Below are positions 55,091 to 63,727 of a DNA stretch of 64,000 nucleotides, in pieces (within the stretch, counting starts at the first letter, position 1; each line of letters begins with the position of its first letter). The position numbers were made by a program, and so were the translations under genes. The DNA lies in NCBI GenBank assembly GCA_963797475.1, contig CAWCPR010000001.1:1488001-1552000 (forward strand), read 5' to 3'. Below the pieces are notes generated by a model, which was not told the DNA's origin, searched no databases, and saw only the letters and a list, made by a program, of their open reading frames with translations. This stretch comes from CAWCPR01 sp963797475 (lineage in GTDB: Bacteria > Chloroflexota > Anaerolineae > Anaerolineales > UBA4823).

Positions 55091-57772
55091 TCATTGTCTC
55101 GCCCGGCTGTTTGAATAGGTTCGCCATCCAATAGCGATCGCTACTATGAAAACCGAAAGAATGCCGCCAAACGCCAATCCAATCCAGCTGTTTTCGAAAG
55201 ATGATCCAGAAGGAGGTTGGCTGTTAATTTCCAAAGCCGCGGAAACGGTAGAAGTAGAGGTTAGCTCCGGAGAAACTGCGTTGTCTAAAGTCGGGATGAT
55301 CGTGGGAACTGGTGATATCGACGTTGGGGTTGACAGATCAGCAGGTAATTCAGTCGAACGACCGGTAAAGTAGATATTTTCCGTCGTTACATCCGTCTGT
55401 GGGATTTGTTGCTGGCTCGAATAAATGATCCCTAAATTCCCTGCTGGCGTTATAGATGCTGCCAAGGAATTTAGGCTTGTTATAGAATCTGGCGAAATCA
55501 TGATTACGTTTTCATCTGTTGACCAACTGGAACCGTCCCACAACATGTGTATTACGGACAGTCCATTTGCATTATTCTGATCTTCCCGGATCAAATGGAT
55601 ACGACCAGCGCTATCTCTGGCCAGACTGACCTTTCCCTGTTCCTGGAATGAGCTGGATATGCTTTCAGGCTGGCTCCAGGTTGTGCCCTGATCTTGAGAA
55701 ATCTCGAACATCGTCGCGTTGAAACCGGGTTTATTCTCCTGCCAAAATCGATACAAAAATAATCTTTCGTCACCTAAAATCCCACTCCAAAATACTGGCA
55801 AATCAACAACAATTTCCACATCAGACCAAGTGCTACCTGCGTCTTCAGAATGGCTATAATACAATCCCAGGGGCCCAACTCCTCCCGGCAGCGAGAAGCG
55901 CGTCCAGATCACATTTAATTGCCCTGCTGAAGTAAATGCTAAATGCGGATCATCCACCATTTGCCAATCGGCAAAAGCGGCATCAAAGACCTGAGCCGGA
56001 TTCGACCAAGTCTGACCTAAATCCGCTGTTTCTGTAAGGTAAACGCCTCGCCCCTCGTTAAGTTGAATCGCATAGGCTACATAAATGGTACCAGATTGAT
56101 CTTCCTGGATATCTATATTCCCGGTTACAGGCCTTGAGGCCGGCAAACTCACCGGTGTGGACCATTCTGAAGGAATACTTGCATTGTTCGCATTTGCCCA
56201 GCTAAAGAAAATTTCTCCCGTTTGGTCATCTTTCCAAACAACTAATATTCGATCTAAAGTATCTACGATGGCATGAGGTTGGATTGCATTCCCCTGGTTT
56301 GAACTTATGATGGCAATAGGAGTAGACCAACGTTCACCATTCCAGCCTGAATAGTAAATTCCTTTTAAAGGATTATCAGTAATAGATGGATTCGTCTGAC
56401 TCCAGAGAATATGGAAATTCATACCCGGTCCAGCAACCATTACGGGATCTTCGAGCCCGACTATGCCGCTGACCACCGCAATTGGATCGCTCCAAACTTT
56501 GGGCGGCGGAAACCAGTCTGAAATACTCCCCACATCACGGGATGTGGCCCAGATATCCCCGCCTCCAGCAGTATCACATCCTACAACGAATAGCTGGTTT
56601 CCAAATAATTTTACCTGTTGGCAACCGAAGGCGACAACATTATAAGTTTCTGGATCCTCGAAGCTGTTCAGGTCTCGCTGAACCTGGGGGAAACCCCACT
56701 CGGATCCATTCCAGGCATTAAAATAGATTTGGCCTTGGATCATTGTTACCAGAATCCCGGCGTTGTCAAGATCACCGATAAACTGGTTGCTTTGGGCACA
56801 TGCAGGCATATCTTTAAACATCTGTTTTCGGTCAGTCCACTGGCCCCCAGAGTCATCTGACGCCTGGTAAAATTGGGTACAATTTCCGTTGATATCGTCG
56901 CTTTGCCAAAGTACCAATACATGGCTCGTCTGTGCATTTACCCGTATATCGAAGGGGGTATCGGAGCTTTGGTCAGGATTTGGCTTGTCGATCTCAATTG
57001 GCTCACCCCAGGTTTCACCCCCATTATCTGAACGAGCGAAAAAGACCTGTTTACGAGCGCGATTGTCCCAAACCACAAATACATGAATTAAATCACCGTC
57101 AGTTGAACTAGTCAGACTTACATTTGCATTATCTTCCTTTAATAGCCGGAAATACGCAAATTCGTAGAGATTTTGTACTTGAGTCCAACTTGTCCCATCA
57201 TCTGTCGACTTTCGATAGTAGATCCCCGCCGGGAAGCCCCCATCATCCAACACTCGGACATACGAAAGTTGGATATCTCCTTTATCATCAATACACACAT
57301 CAAAATCGACTGCAGAATTCGCTAAAACGATGGGTTGTAGCCAGCCGGTTGGGTTTCCAAAATTATCTGAGGCTGCACGACTGTACAGCAGGACATTTTG
57401 GGTATCCTTCCAAAATGCGTGAATATTATTGTCTGCGTCTGCAATAAAAACGGGTTTGGTGCCTACAAAAGGAAATTCGACTGGAAGTGGCTCACTCCAT
57501 TGGTTATTCTCAAACCGAGTATAAAACATGCCACCAAATTGGTCTACCCAAACGACATGGAGAGATCCAGTTGAATCGATCACCGCGACCGGGTCAGAGC
57601 CTGCCCCTGAGTGCGATAAGTTTACTGGCGTCGACCAGTTTAAATCCTGTGACTGAGCAATTACTTTTGTAGCCTGATTCCCGATCACTAGCAAACATAC
57701 AATCAGGCAAAGTAGCCCCAACCTCTGATATTGTGTTTTGATGGTTCGTGAATGGTTAATGAGTTTTCCCAT
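55091..57772 (-). CDS. Large secreted BNR-repeat beta-propeller protein with C-terminal membrane anchor
   Basis: This 893-residue protein has a signal segment (RLGLLCLIVCLLVIGNQATKV, about 17-37) and at least six Asp-box repeats (STDDGTSWTQ, SDNGGETWGEP, ASDDSGGQWTD, TADLGQTWSNP, SEDAGSTWSDV, SQDQGTTWSQP), enough for two propellers. A Ser/Thr/Pro linker and one membrane segment (WIGLAFGGILSVFIVAIAIGW) follow, with a short basic tail. The layout is the same as 49801-51327 but longer. A glycan-recognition role at the cell surface is likely; enzymatic activity is not shown. Confidence 0.83.
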   Translation of the reverse strand: MGKLINHSRTIKTQYQRLGLLCLIVCLLVIGNQATKVIAQSQDLNWSTPVNLSHSGAGSDPVAVIDSTGSLHVVWVDQFGGMFYTRFENNQWSEPLPVEFPFVGTKPVFIADADNNIHAFWKDTQNVLLYSRAASDNFGNPTGWLQPIVLANSAVDFDVCIDDKGDIQLSYVRVLDDGGFPAGIYYRKSTDDGTSWTQVQNLYEFAYFRLLKEDNANVSLTSSTDGDLIHVFVVWDNRARKQVFFARSDNGGETWGEPIEIDKPNPDQSSDTPFDIRVNAQTSHVLVLWQSDDINGNCTQFYQASDDSGGQWTDRKQMFKDMPACAQSNQFIGDLDNAGILVTMIQGQIYFNAWNGSEWGFPQVQRDLNSFEDPETYNVVAFGCQQVKLFGNQLFVVGCDTAGGGDIWATSRDVGSISDWFPPPKVWSDPIAVVSGIVGLEDPVMVAGPGMNFHILWSQTNPSITDNPLKGIYYSGWNGERWSTPIAIISSNQGNAIQPHAIVDTLDRILVVWKDDQTGEIFFSWANANNASIPSEWSTPVSLPASRPVTGNIDIQEDQSGTIYVAYAIQLNEGRGVYLTETADLGQTWSNPAQVFDAAFADWQMVDDPHLAFTSAGQLNVIWTRFSLPGGVGPLGLYYSHSEDAGSTWSDVEIVVDLPVFWSGILGDERLFLYRFWQENKPGFNATMFEISQDQGTTWSQPESISSSFQEQGKVSLARDSAGRIHLIREDQNNANGLSVIHMLWDGSSWSTDENVIMISPDSITSLNSLAASITPAGNLGIIYSSQQQIPQTDVTTENIYFTGRSTELPADLSTPTSISPVPTIIPTLDNAVSPELTSTSTVSAALEINSQPPSGSSFENSWIGLAFGGILSVFIVAIAIGWRTYSNSRARQ

Positions 57773-57793
57773 CTGAGATACTATGCCGTTCTC

Positions 57794-59497
57794 TTACTTC
57801 CCCCCTTGCAGCCCCAATCCCTCTGTTAACTGCGAGGCGATCGGAGCGCCGGTGTCGGTTGTGGCCCAGCTCAAGTGCTGGAAGCCCACGCTAAGCGCCG
57901 ACTTCAAAGTAGACCAATCGGTCATCAGCATCTTCATGTAGGTCCAAATTGGGCCTGGACGAAAAGCCCATTCCCGGAAAGCCCGTTTTTGCCAGTAAAG
58001 CAGCCGCTCGGCTCTCAAATTCGGGTAATCCAAAACAGTCCCCTTATCCATATCGACTTGCTCCCAGCGAGTTCCTGGGCGGAACCAACCCTCTTTAACC
58101 ACCTCGAAGAAGAATGGCGTTCCGGGATATGGCGCAGCGACATGGAAAAGTGCGATATCCAAAGGCAGCTTCTTGGCAAAATCGATAGTCTGGCGAATGG
58201 TTTCTTCCGTTTCGCCCGGCAAACCGATGATGAAATAGCCCCAATTCATAATCCCGGCTTTCTTCGACCACCTTAAAGCTCGCTCCGCTTTGTCCGGGTA
58301 TGCGCCCTTATGAGCGTGTTTGAGGATTTGCTCGTTTCCGCTCTCAATACCCCAGGAAATGAGGCGGCAGCCGGCTTTGCCCATCAGGTCGAGCATCTCT
58401 TCGTCGACATAATCAACGCGGCTGTTCGAAGTCCAATGGATATTGATCTTCTCGTCGATCATGCGCTGGCAGAGCTCGATCACCTGATCACGGCTGACCG
58501 TAAACAGGTCGGCGTACATGTGGATGTTGTTGATCCCCAGGTTTTTGAGCACCCACAGCTCCTTCATAATTAGCTCTGGAGACCGCAGGCGAGCGGAAAA
58601 CTGGTAACTCACGTGTTTGATACAGTAAGTACAGCCGGCCGGGCAGCCGCGGCTGGTAACGATGAAAGTGAATGCCCCTTTGATCAGCGGCATGCGATAC
58701 TTCTGCAATGGCAGCAGCTCGTGCATCGGGATTGGCAAATCATCCAGGTCGCTGATGAACGGTCTTGGAAAATTGACGACAATTTCATCCCCGTTGCGCC
58801 AGGCCAGACCTTTTATCCCATACATGTCTACGGAGCCATCTGCTTTAATTGCAGGTTTATAAGTCGGATCATGGGCGTCGAAAAGCTTGCGAATCTCCGG
58901 TGAACGCTGTTCGAACTTCCCTTCGAAATGATCCAGCAAGTCACGGATCGTCAGATCCGGTTCTCCCACCAGAACAAAATCCAAGCTGGGAAAAGGTCGT
59001 AGGGACTCCTGTGGGATCGGGGTCACGTGCGTGCCGAAGGCAATGGTTTTAGCGCCACGCGCCTTGGCGAGAAAACATCCATACATGTCATTTTCAAGCG
59101 TAGGCGCGGTCACCTGGGTGAGGTAATAGCGCGGCTGGTATTGATCCAACAACCTGGCAAATTCGGGCCAGCCCATTCGTTCTGCATTGGCGTCGACAAC
59201 TTTCACCTTGTAGACAGGATGAAGCAGCGCCGCCATTTGGGCTAATGAAACTTGAGGCCATACCATGTTTTCACGTGTCCGCCGGCCAACCCGATGTTGG
59301 GTGCGAATCCAAAGACCTCCGTCCGGGGTGGGCGGATTTACCAACATGATGTCTACCGCCTCTTTGGATCTTCCTTCAGACAACAGACCTTCGCGCACGA
59401 TTTCATCGGCGTTAGGGAAATTCGCCATCCGCAATTTGGGGATGCGCCGGCTGCCGAGATTTTCCTTTAAATGATCCTGATTAATATTCTCGCTCAT
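57794..59497 (-). CDS. B12-binding-domain radical SAM protein
   Basis: This 567-residue protein has an N-terminal B12-binding-like Rossmann domain (about 45-190, opening DIMLVNPPTPDGG) without the usual DxHxxG ligand motif. A radical SAM core follows, with cysteines 285, 289 and 292 in CPAGCTYC. Its C-terminal part (PYPGTPFFFEVVKEGWFRP) is typical of the BchE/HpnJ-like group. Reactions in this group include C-methylations and ring rearrangements. AGGAGA precedes the ATG. It may modify a lipid or sugar of this cluster, but the substrate cannot be inferred. Confidence 0.88.
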   Translation of the reverse strand: MSENINQDHLKENLGSRRIPKLRMANFPNADEIVREGLLSEGRSKEAVDIMLVNPPTPDGGLWIRTQHRVGRRTRENMVWPQVSLAQMAALLHPVYKVKVVDANAERMGWPEFARLLDQYQPRYYLTQVTAPTLENDMYGCFLAKARGAKTIAFGTHVTPIPQESLRPFPSLDFVLVGEPDLTIRDLLDHFEGKFEQRSPEIRKLFDAHDPTYKPAIKADGSVDMYGIKGLAWRNGDEIVVNFPRPFISDLDDLPIPMHELLPLQKYRMPLIKGAFTFIVTSRGCPAGCTYCIKHVSYQFSARLRSPELIMKELWVLKNLGINNIHMYADLFTVSRDQVIELCQRMIDEKINIHWTSNSRVDYVDEEMLDLMGKAGCRLISWGIESGNEQILKHAHKGAYPDKAERALRWSKKAGIMNWGYFIIGLPGETEETIRQTIDFAKKLPLDIALFHVAAPYPGTPFFFEVVKEGWFRPGTRWEQVDMDKGTVLDYPNLRAERLLYWQKRAFREWAFRPGPIWTYMKMLMTDWSTLKSALSVGFQHLSWATTDTGAPIASQLTEGLGLQGGK

Positions 59498-59574
59498 CTA
59501 ATTTTCTCCTGAAAAACTTCATTTACCTTCTAAAAACCCCACACCGAGATAAATCACAAGAATTGAATTCACCA

Positions 59575-60770
59575 TCAAGTTTGAGCCAGATCCTGGCTTA
59601 TCAATGAGTCGCGCTGGCTCAATTCCTCAAGCACTCGCATCAAGACCCAATAGATGATCAATTGAGCTCCGACCATGATTGTCATTGCGCTGCCCAACAG
59701 ATACAGCCATATTCGTGAGATTTCCCACCCAGAAATACCCAGGATCAAACAGGTGACCGCAGCACTCAAACCAGCAATAATTGTTCCCAAGCCCAACCAC
59801 CCAAAGTGGCTCTCTAAGGGCGATTTGAAGAACGGCTTTCCAAACAACCCCTGCCGTATCGGTCGCTTGTAAAAGAGCGAAACGAGGTAATTAAAGGTAG
59901 CCCCCAGAGCAAAGATGCTGATCCCGGTCACACCCGATACCATTGCCCAGAAAAGTGCTGCTACCCCCCAGGGCCCCAAGGAAGTGACGCCGCTTAGACG
60001 GGCGATCACCAGTCCTGCCGCGACAAGAGCAGCGATGGCAACCCCGCCGATCCCAATTATGCCAAGGATGCGGACTGGATTATAACTCAACACCGTCCAA
60101 ACGATCGATTGGAGGAATACCGTCCCATCGTGAACCACGCTCAATTTTGATCGCCCCATTCTTTCGCTATAGGGGATCGGAACCTCCATCATCGTTATGT
60201 TTTCGTGCAGGGCACGCGCGCTCATCACAGGAGTCAGGTTAATCCATCCGGGAGTGGGTATACCAGGTCCATCACCTGCCGTTTGAAAACCCGCATTCCA
60301 CTGGCGCTGTCTGACACCCGCTGGCGTCCAATTAGTGTTAGAAGGCTGGCAAAGAAGAAATTACCAATCCGGCGAGTTAAGGGCATCTCGCTATCCGCGC
60401 CAGCCATACGGGAACCAATCACCAGATCACTTCCATTGAGGGCATGCTTGCATAATTCGGGGAAGTACTCCGGCGGATAAGTGCCATCCGCGTCCAGGAA
60501 GCCGATCAGCTCACCGCGTGAATTCGCGAACCCAGTCTTCAATGCAGCCCCATAACCCCTGTTCTTAGGATGGCGGATCAAGCGTACGCCATCTATGCTC
60601 CCGGCAATTTGAGCGGTATTGTCCTTGGAGCCATCGTCAACAACGACGAGTTCCAGGTTAGCGATACCTGCTTTAACTAAATCTTCTGCAGTCGCTAATA
60701 CCCGGTGAACGATTTCAGAAATGCCTTGCTCTTCGTTAAAGGCAGGGATGATTACAGATAATGTGGTCAT
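59575..60770 (-). CDS. Polyprenyl-phosphate-type GT2 glycosyltransferase with membrane domain, one frameshift
   Basis: The N-terminal GT-A domain (60234-60770) has LSVIIPAFNEEQGISEIV, LVVVDDGSKDNTAQIA and FLDADGTYPPEYF, as in dolichol/undecaprenyl-phosphate sugar transferases. The frame ends at PLPDGLT-stop. The rest (59575-60228) continues the same protein in another frame (MSARALHENITMMEVP), followed by four membrane segments. Adding one base at 60239-60240 (TTAACC to TTAAACC on the coding strand) restores LPDGLNLTPVMSARAL. So the full gene is about 400 residues, broken in an A run like the PKS. It would load a sugar onto a lipid carrier. Confidence 0.83.
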
Positions 60771-60956
60771 GATTTCTAGCAGGCCTCCAGGCCCGTTTCG
60801 GCCATAAAAGATTCAAAAGCTGGATAGTACCTTCAACAGGCATGCTCCGCCCTTCCGACATTAATTCGGACCTCTTGCCTAACTTTGACACGAACCCAAC
60901 CCTATGCTTCATCCAAGCGCTCAGCGGGGTCGTTTTTTTCTATCCCAATCCGTGAG

Positions 60957-60962
60957 TATAAT
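60957..60962 (+). promoter_or_regulatory. TATAAT -10 box, likely leaderless start of gmhB
   Basis: A perfect TATAAT ends seven bases before the ATG of gmhB at 60969, so the predicted transcription start coincides with the start codon. No ribosome site fits in the gap. The -35 position (about 60934) holds only a T run. Confidence 0.55.
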
Positions 60963-60968
60963 TACTAT

Positions 60969-61520
60969 ATGGTTCCAGCGATTTTCTTAGACCGGGATGG
61001 CGTTATCATCAAAAACCGCTCGGATTACGTCCGAGATTGGGCAGATGTCGAACTTTATCCTCAAGCGTTGAAAGCCCTGGCGAACGCCAGTCATCTCAAC
61101 TATAATTTTGTAATTGTCACAAACCAGGCTGGCGTCGGTCGTGGACTCATTCCCATATCCGTCGCCAATGACATCAATCATCGCTTGGTTTCTAAGATCG
61201 AAAAGGCTGGCGGGCGTATCGATGGGGTCTATATGTGCCCTCACAAGGTTGAAGACCTGTGCGCCTGCCGCAAACCCCGCCCAGGAATGCTTCTCCAGGC
61301 TGCAAAAGAGCTTTCGCTTGACCTGTCTCGCTCCATTATGATCGGAGACGCTATCAGCGATGTTGAAGCTGGTCTCGCTGCAGGCGTTGGAAAAATCGTC
61401 ATGGTGCGAACCGGCCGCGGGGTAGAACAAGCAACGTTATTGAACGGCGCAAACATCGCTTCGCTGCCGGTTTACGATACCTTATTTGATGCATTCGCTG
61501 ATCTCTTGCAGCTCAGCTAA
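60969..61520 (+). CDS. gmhB: D-glycero-D-manno-heptose 1,7-bisphosphate 7-phosphatase (HAD family)
   Basis: This 183-residue HAD phosphatase has the nucleophile motif FLDRDGVI, VTNQAGVGRG, the zinc-binding CPH-x5-CAC pattern in MCPHKVEDLCACRKP that marks GmhB, and GDAISDVEAG with the last acidic pair. I start at the ATG at 60969: the domain begins at once (MVPAIFLDRDG), whereas a longer in-frame start at 60885 adds unrelated residues. It removes the C7 phosphate of the heptose bisphosphate in ADP- or GDP-heptose synthesis. It runs convergent with the isomerase gene next door. Confidence 0.9.
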   Translation: MVPAIFLDRDGVIIKNRSDYVRDWADVELYPQALKALANASHLNYNFVIVTNQAGVGRGLIPISVANDINHRLVSKIEKAGGRIDGVYMCPHKVEDLCACRKPRPGMLLQAAKELSLDLSRSIMIGDAISDVEAGLAAGVGKIVMVRTGRGVEQATLLNGANIASLPVYDTLFDAFADLLQLS

Positions 61521-61563
61521 GTCGAGGAACCGCCACTTCAGGGGGAATTTTCCGGCGAGCATC

Positions 61564-62718
61564 TTAATCACCTGAAAAGCGACCCAGCTTCAAATTTGTT
61601 AAAGAAACCGAAACGGCGATTGCCGCTAACAACACCAGGTGATCCTGGCTAAACGTGCCTCCATTGGATTGCACCAGGGTGAGGACGCCGGCAACCCTCT
61701 CGTGGTCCATTAAAGGCACGCTGATCACTGAACGCGGTTTTCCGGAAGCCATCTCCCATGAACGCGGCATCCAGCGAGGATCCTCACGGGTGCTGGGAAT
61801 CAATGCAGCTTGCCGATTTTCATATACCCAACCAGCCAACCCTTGTTTCACAGTCTCGGAGAGCTGGCGAATATTCGGCTCTTCCGTCTTTCCAGAGTAA
61901 GCCAGGGCGGCGTCCACCACTTCTCCTAGTTCGTTGAACCGGATAATGCTGCCGCTCACTCCGCCCACAGACTTCAAACTGAGCTCCAACATGCGCTGCA
62001 GCAATTCACTTTTATCCAGTTGACCGTTCAATTCTTCAATAATGGTATAAAGAGAGCCGAGGGAAGGCTGAACATTATTTTCAAAAGCTGAAAGGATGGG
62101 TTGTTCTTCCTCGCCGGCGGAAAAACTGGTGGATAAATCCTCCAAGGCAAACGGAACAGAAGTGGTCGCGATCTCTCTGAGAGCTTTGCAAATCAAGTGC
62201 TCAAACATTAAATGAATGTCTTCGACCTGCTCGATGATATTACTGGGCACGTGCAGGTTGATCATGACGATCTTTCCCAAAACGCCGCCATCGAAACCGG
62301 TGAAACCAATCGTTATCGCACCAACCTGATTCGCCAATTCGATCGCATGCAAGACATTCTTCGAATTCCCACTGGCAGAAATGCCAATGACGATGTCATT
62401 GGGTTGCACAAAGCTGGCCAGTTGCTGGACAAAAACATTCTCATACCCTTCATCATTCGCGTAAGCGGAAAAGATCGCCATATTGTCTGTCAGGCCGATC
62501 ACCTTAAAATTTGACCAACCGTCCTTACGCGTATTTTTCGCCAGGTCGGCCACAAAGTGGGAGGCCGTAGAGGCGCTCCCGCCATTGCCCATTATGAATA
62601 TCTGCCTTTGATTGATCCTGGCTTCGTTGAGCAAATAAATCACACGATTGATCAACCCTACAGGCAAGAAGTCCAGGGTTTGGCGAAGCTCTTCGAAATA
62701 ACTGTTTACGTAGTCCAT
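61564..62718 (-). CDS. GmhA-like SIS-domain isomerase fused to a GAF domain
   Basis: The first 190 of 384 residues are a SIS-domain sugar isomerase of the GmhA type (IFIMGNGGSASTASHFVADLAK, GISASGNSKNVLHAIELAN, EQVEDIHLMFEHLIC), which converts sedoheptulose-7-phosphate to heptose-7-phosphate. Residues about 225-380 form a GAF domain (LLQRMLELSLKSVGGVSGSI, VISVPLMDHERVAGVLTLV). Standalone GmhA is about 190-200 residues, so the GAF is a real extension, joined by a short acidic linker (AGEEEQP). It may let a small molecule or redox state set isomerase activity. Neighbours gmhB and the HddA-like kinase support the heptose assignment. Confidence 0.87.
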   Translation of the reverse strand: MDYVNSYFEELRQTLDFLPVGLINRVIYLLNEARINQRQIFIMGNGGSASTASHFVADLAKNTRKDGWSNFKVIGLTDNMAIFSAYANDEGYENVFVQQLASFVQPNDIVIGISASGNSKNVLHAIELANQVGAITIGFTGFDGGVLGKIVMINLHVPSNIIEQVEDIHLMFEHLICKALREIATTSVPFALEDLSTSFSAGEEEQPILSAFENNVQPSLGSLYTIIEELNGQLDKSELLQRMLELSLKSVGGVSGSIIRFNELGEVVDAALAYSGKTEEPNIRQLSETVKQGLAGWVYENRQAALIPSTREDPRWMPRSWEMASGKPRSVISVPLMDHERVAGVLTLVQSNGGTFSQDHLVLLAAIAVSVSLTNLKLGRFSGD

Positions 62719-62749
62719 TTTTTCTCCCTCGAGACGCCCCCGCCGCTAG

Positions 62750-63727
62750 TCAACGACGATAATTGAAAATCACCTTGGTGCCATCTTGTTCCAATTGAAA
62801 AGGCAGCTCTTGTAACTTTGAGAGCGCGGCGCGAAGCGCATCCTGCTTCTCATGCGGGCAGTACACTAAGAGGAAGCCGCCGCCCCCGGCACCGGTGATT
62901 TTCCCGCCCAAAGCGCCGGCCTTAATTGCCGTTTGGTACAGATCATTAATATCGCCATTCGTAATACCGCTGGCCAGTTGTTTCTTCAATTGCCAGCTTT
63001 CGTGAAGTAAAAAACCAATAGAATCCAGGTTGCCAGAGATCAATTCATCTCGAGCGACATAAGCCATGTTCTTCAACTCGCGCAGAACCGCCAACCGGGC
63101 TGAAATATTTTCCTTTTGTTCAACCAACACCGAAGCTGATGGGCGGGTGACCCCGGTATAGAAGAGCAACAAATTCTCATTCAATCGCCGGGTTAGACCT
63201 GGCTCCAAGTCAATTTTTTGGCTAACCACCTGCCCGTCCGGCATGAACTCCATGAAGCGCAAGCCTCCATAGGCAGCGATATATTGATCTTGTATCCCGA
63301 TCGGCTTTCTCAATACGTCGATCTCTATTTCACATGCTTCGCGCGCCAGCCTTTCGATCGATACAAGCTCTCTTTGGAAGGCATACATGGCATGTAAGGA
63401 TCCGACGGTCACCGTGCTGGATGATCCCAGGCCGGAGCCCGCAGAAGGGATATCTCCCATCGTTGTTACTTCTACACCCTGAACGATATTTGTCTTTCGC
63501 AACGCCTCCCGGATGAGCTCATGCTGAACCTCTTCTAGACTGTCGACCATTTCTGTTCGCGTATAACCAATGCGCAGCTTCTGATCAAAACGCTTTTTAA
63601 TCGTAATAAAGATATATTTATCGATCGACGAAGTTAAGACACACCCGCCCTCAGAACAATAGAAAGAGGGAAAGTCTGTGCCGCCGCCGAAAAAGCTCAC
63701 CCGCAATGGGGTTTGGACGATAATCAA
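62750..63727 (-). CDS. GHMP-family heptose/sugar kinase (HddA-like)
   Basis: This 325-residue GHMP kinase has PLRVSFFGGGTDFPSFY, the ATP loop PSAGSGLGSSSTVTVG and GKITGAGGGGFLLVY. The combination matches D-glycero-alpha-D-manno-heptose 7-phosphate kinase (HddA) and close sugar kinases. The start is TTG, overlapping the TGA of the upstream epimerase (TTGA), with GGAG about 8 bases before. With GmhA-like and GmhB proteins alongside, it points to the GDP-heptose route; HddC is not adjacent. Confidence 0.88.
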   Translation of the reverse strand: MIIVQTPLRVSFFGGGTDFPSFYCSEGGCVLTSSIDKYIFITIKKRFDQKLRIGYTRTEMVDSLEEVQHELIREALRKTNIVQGVEVTTMGDIPSAGSGLGSSSTVTVGSLHAMYAFQRELVSIERLAREACEIEIDVLRKPIGIQDQYIAAYGGLRFMEFMPDGQVVSQKIDLEPGLTRRLNENLLLFYTGVTRPSASVLVEQKENISARLAVLRELKNMAYVARDELISGNLDSIGFLLHESWQLKKQLASGITNGDINDLYQTAIKAGALGGKITGAGGGGFLLVYCPHEKQDALRAALSKLQELPFQLEQDGTKVIFNYRR

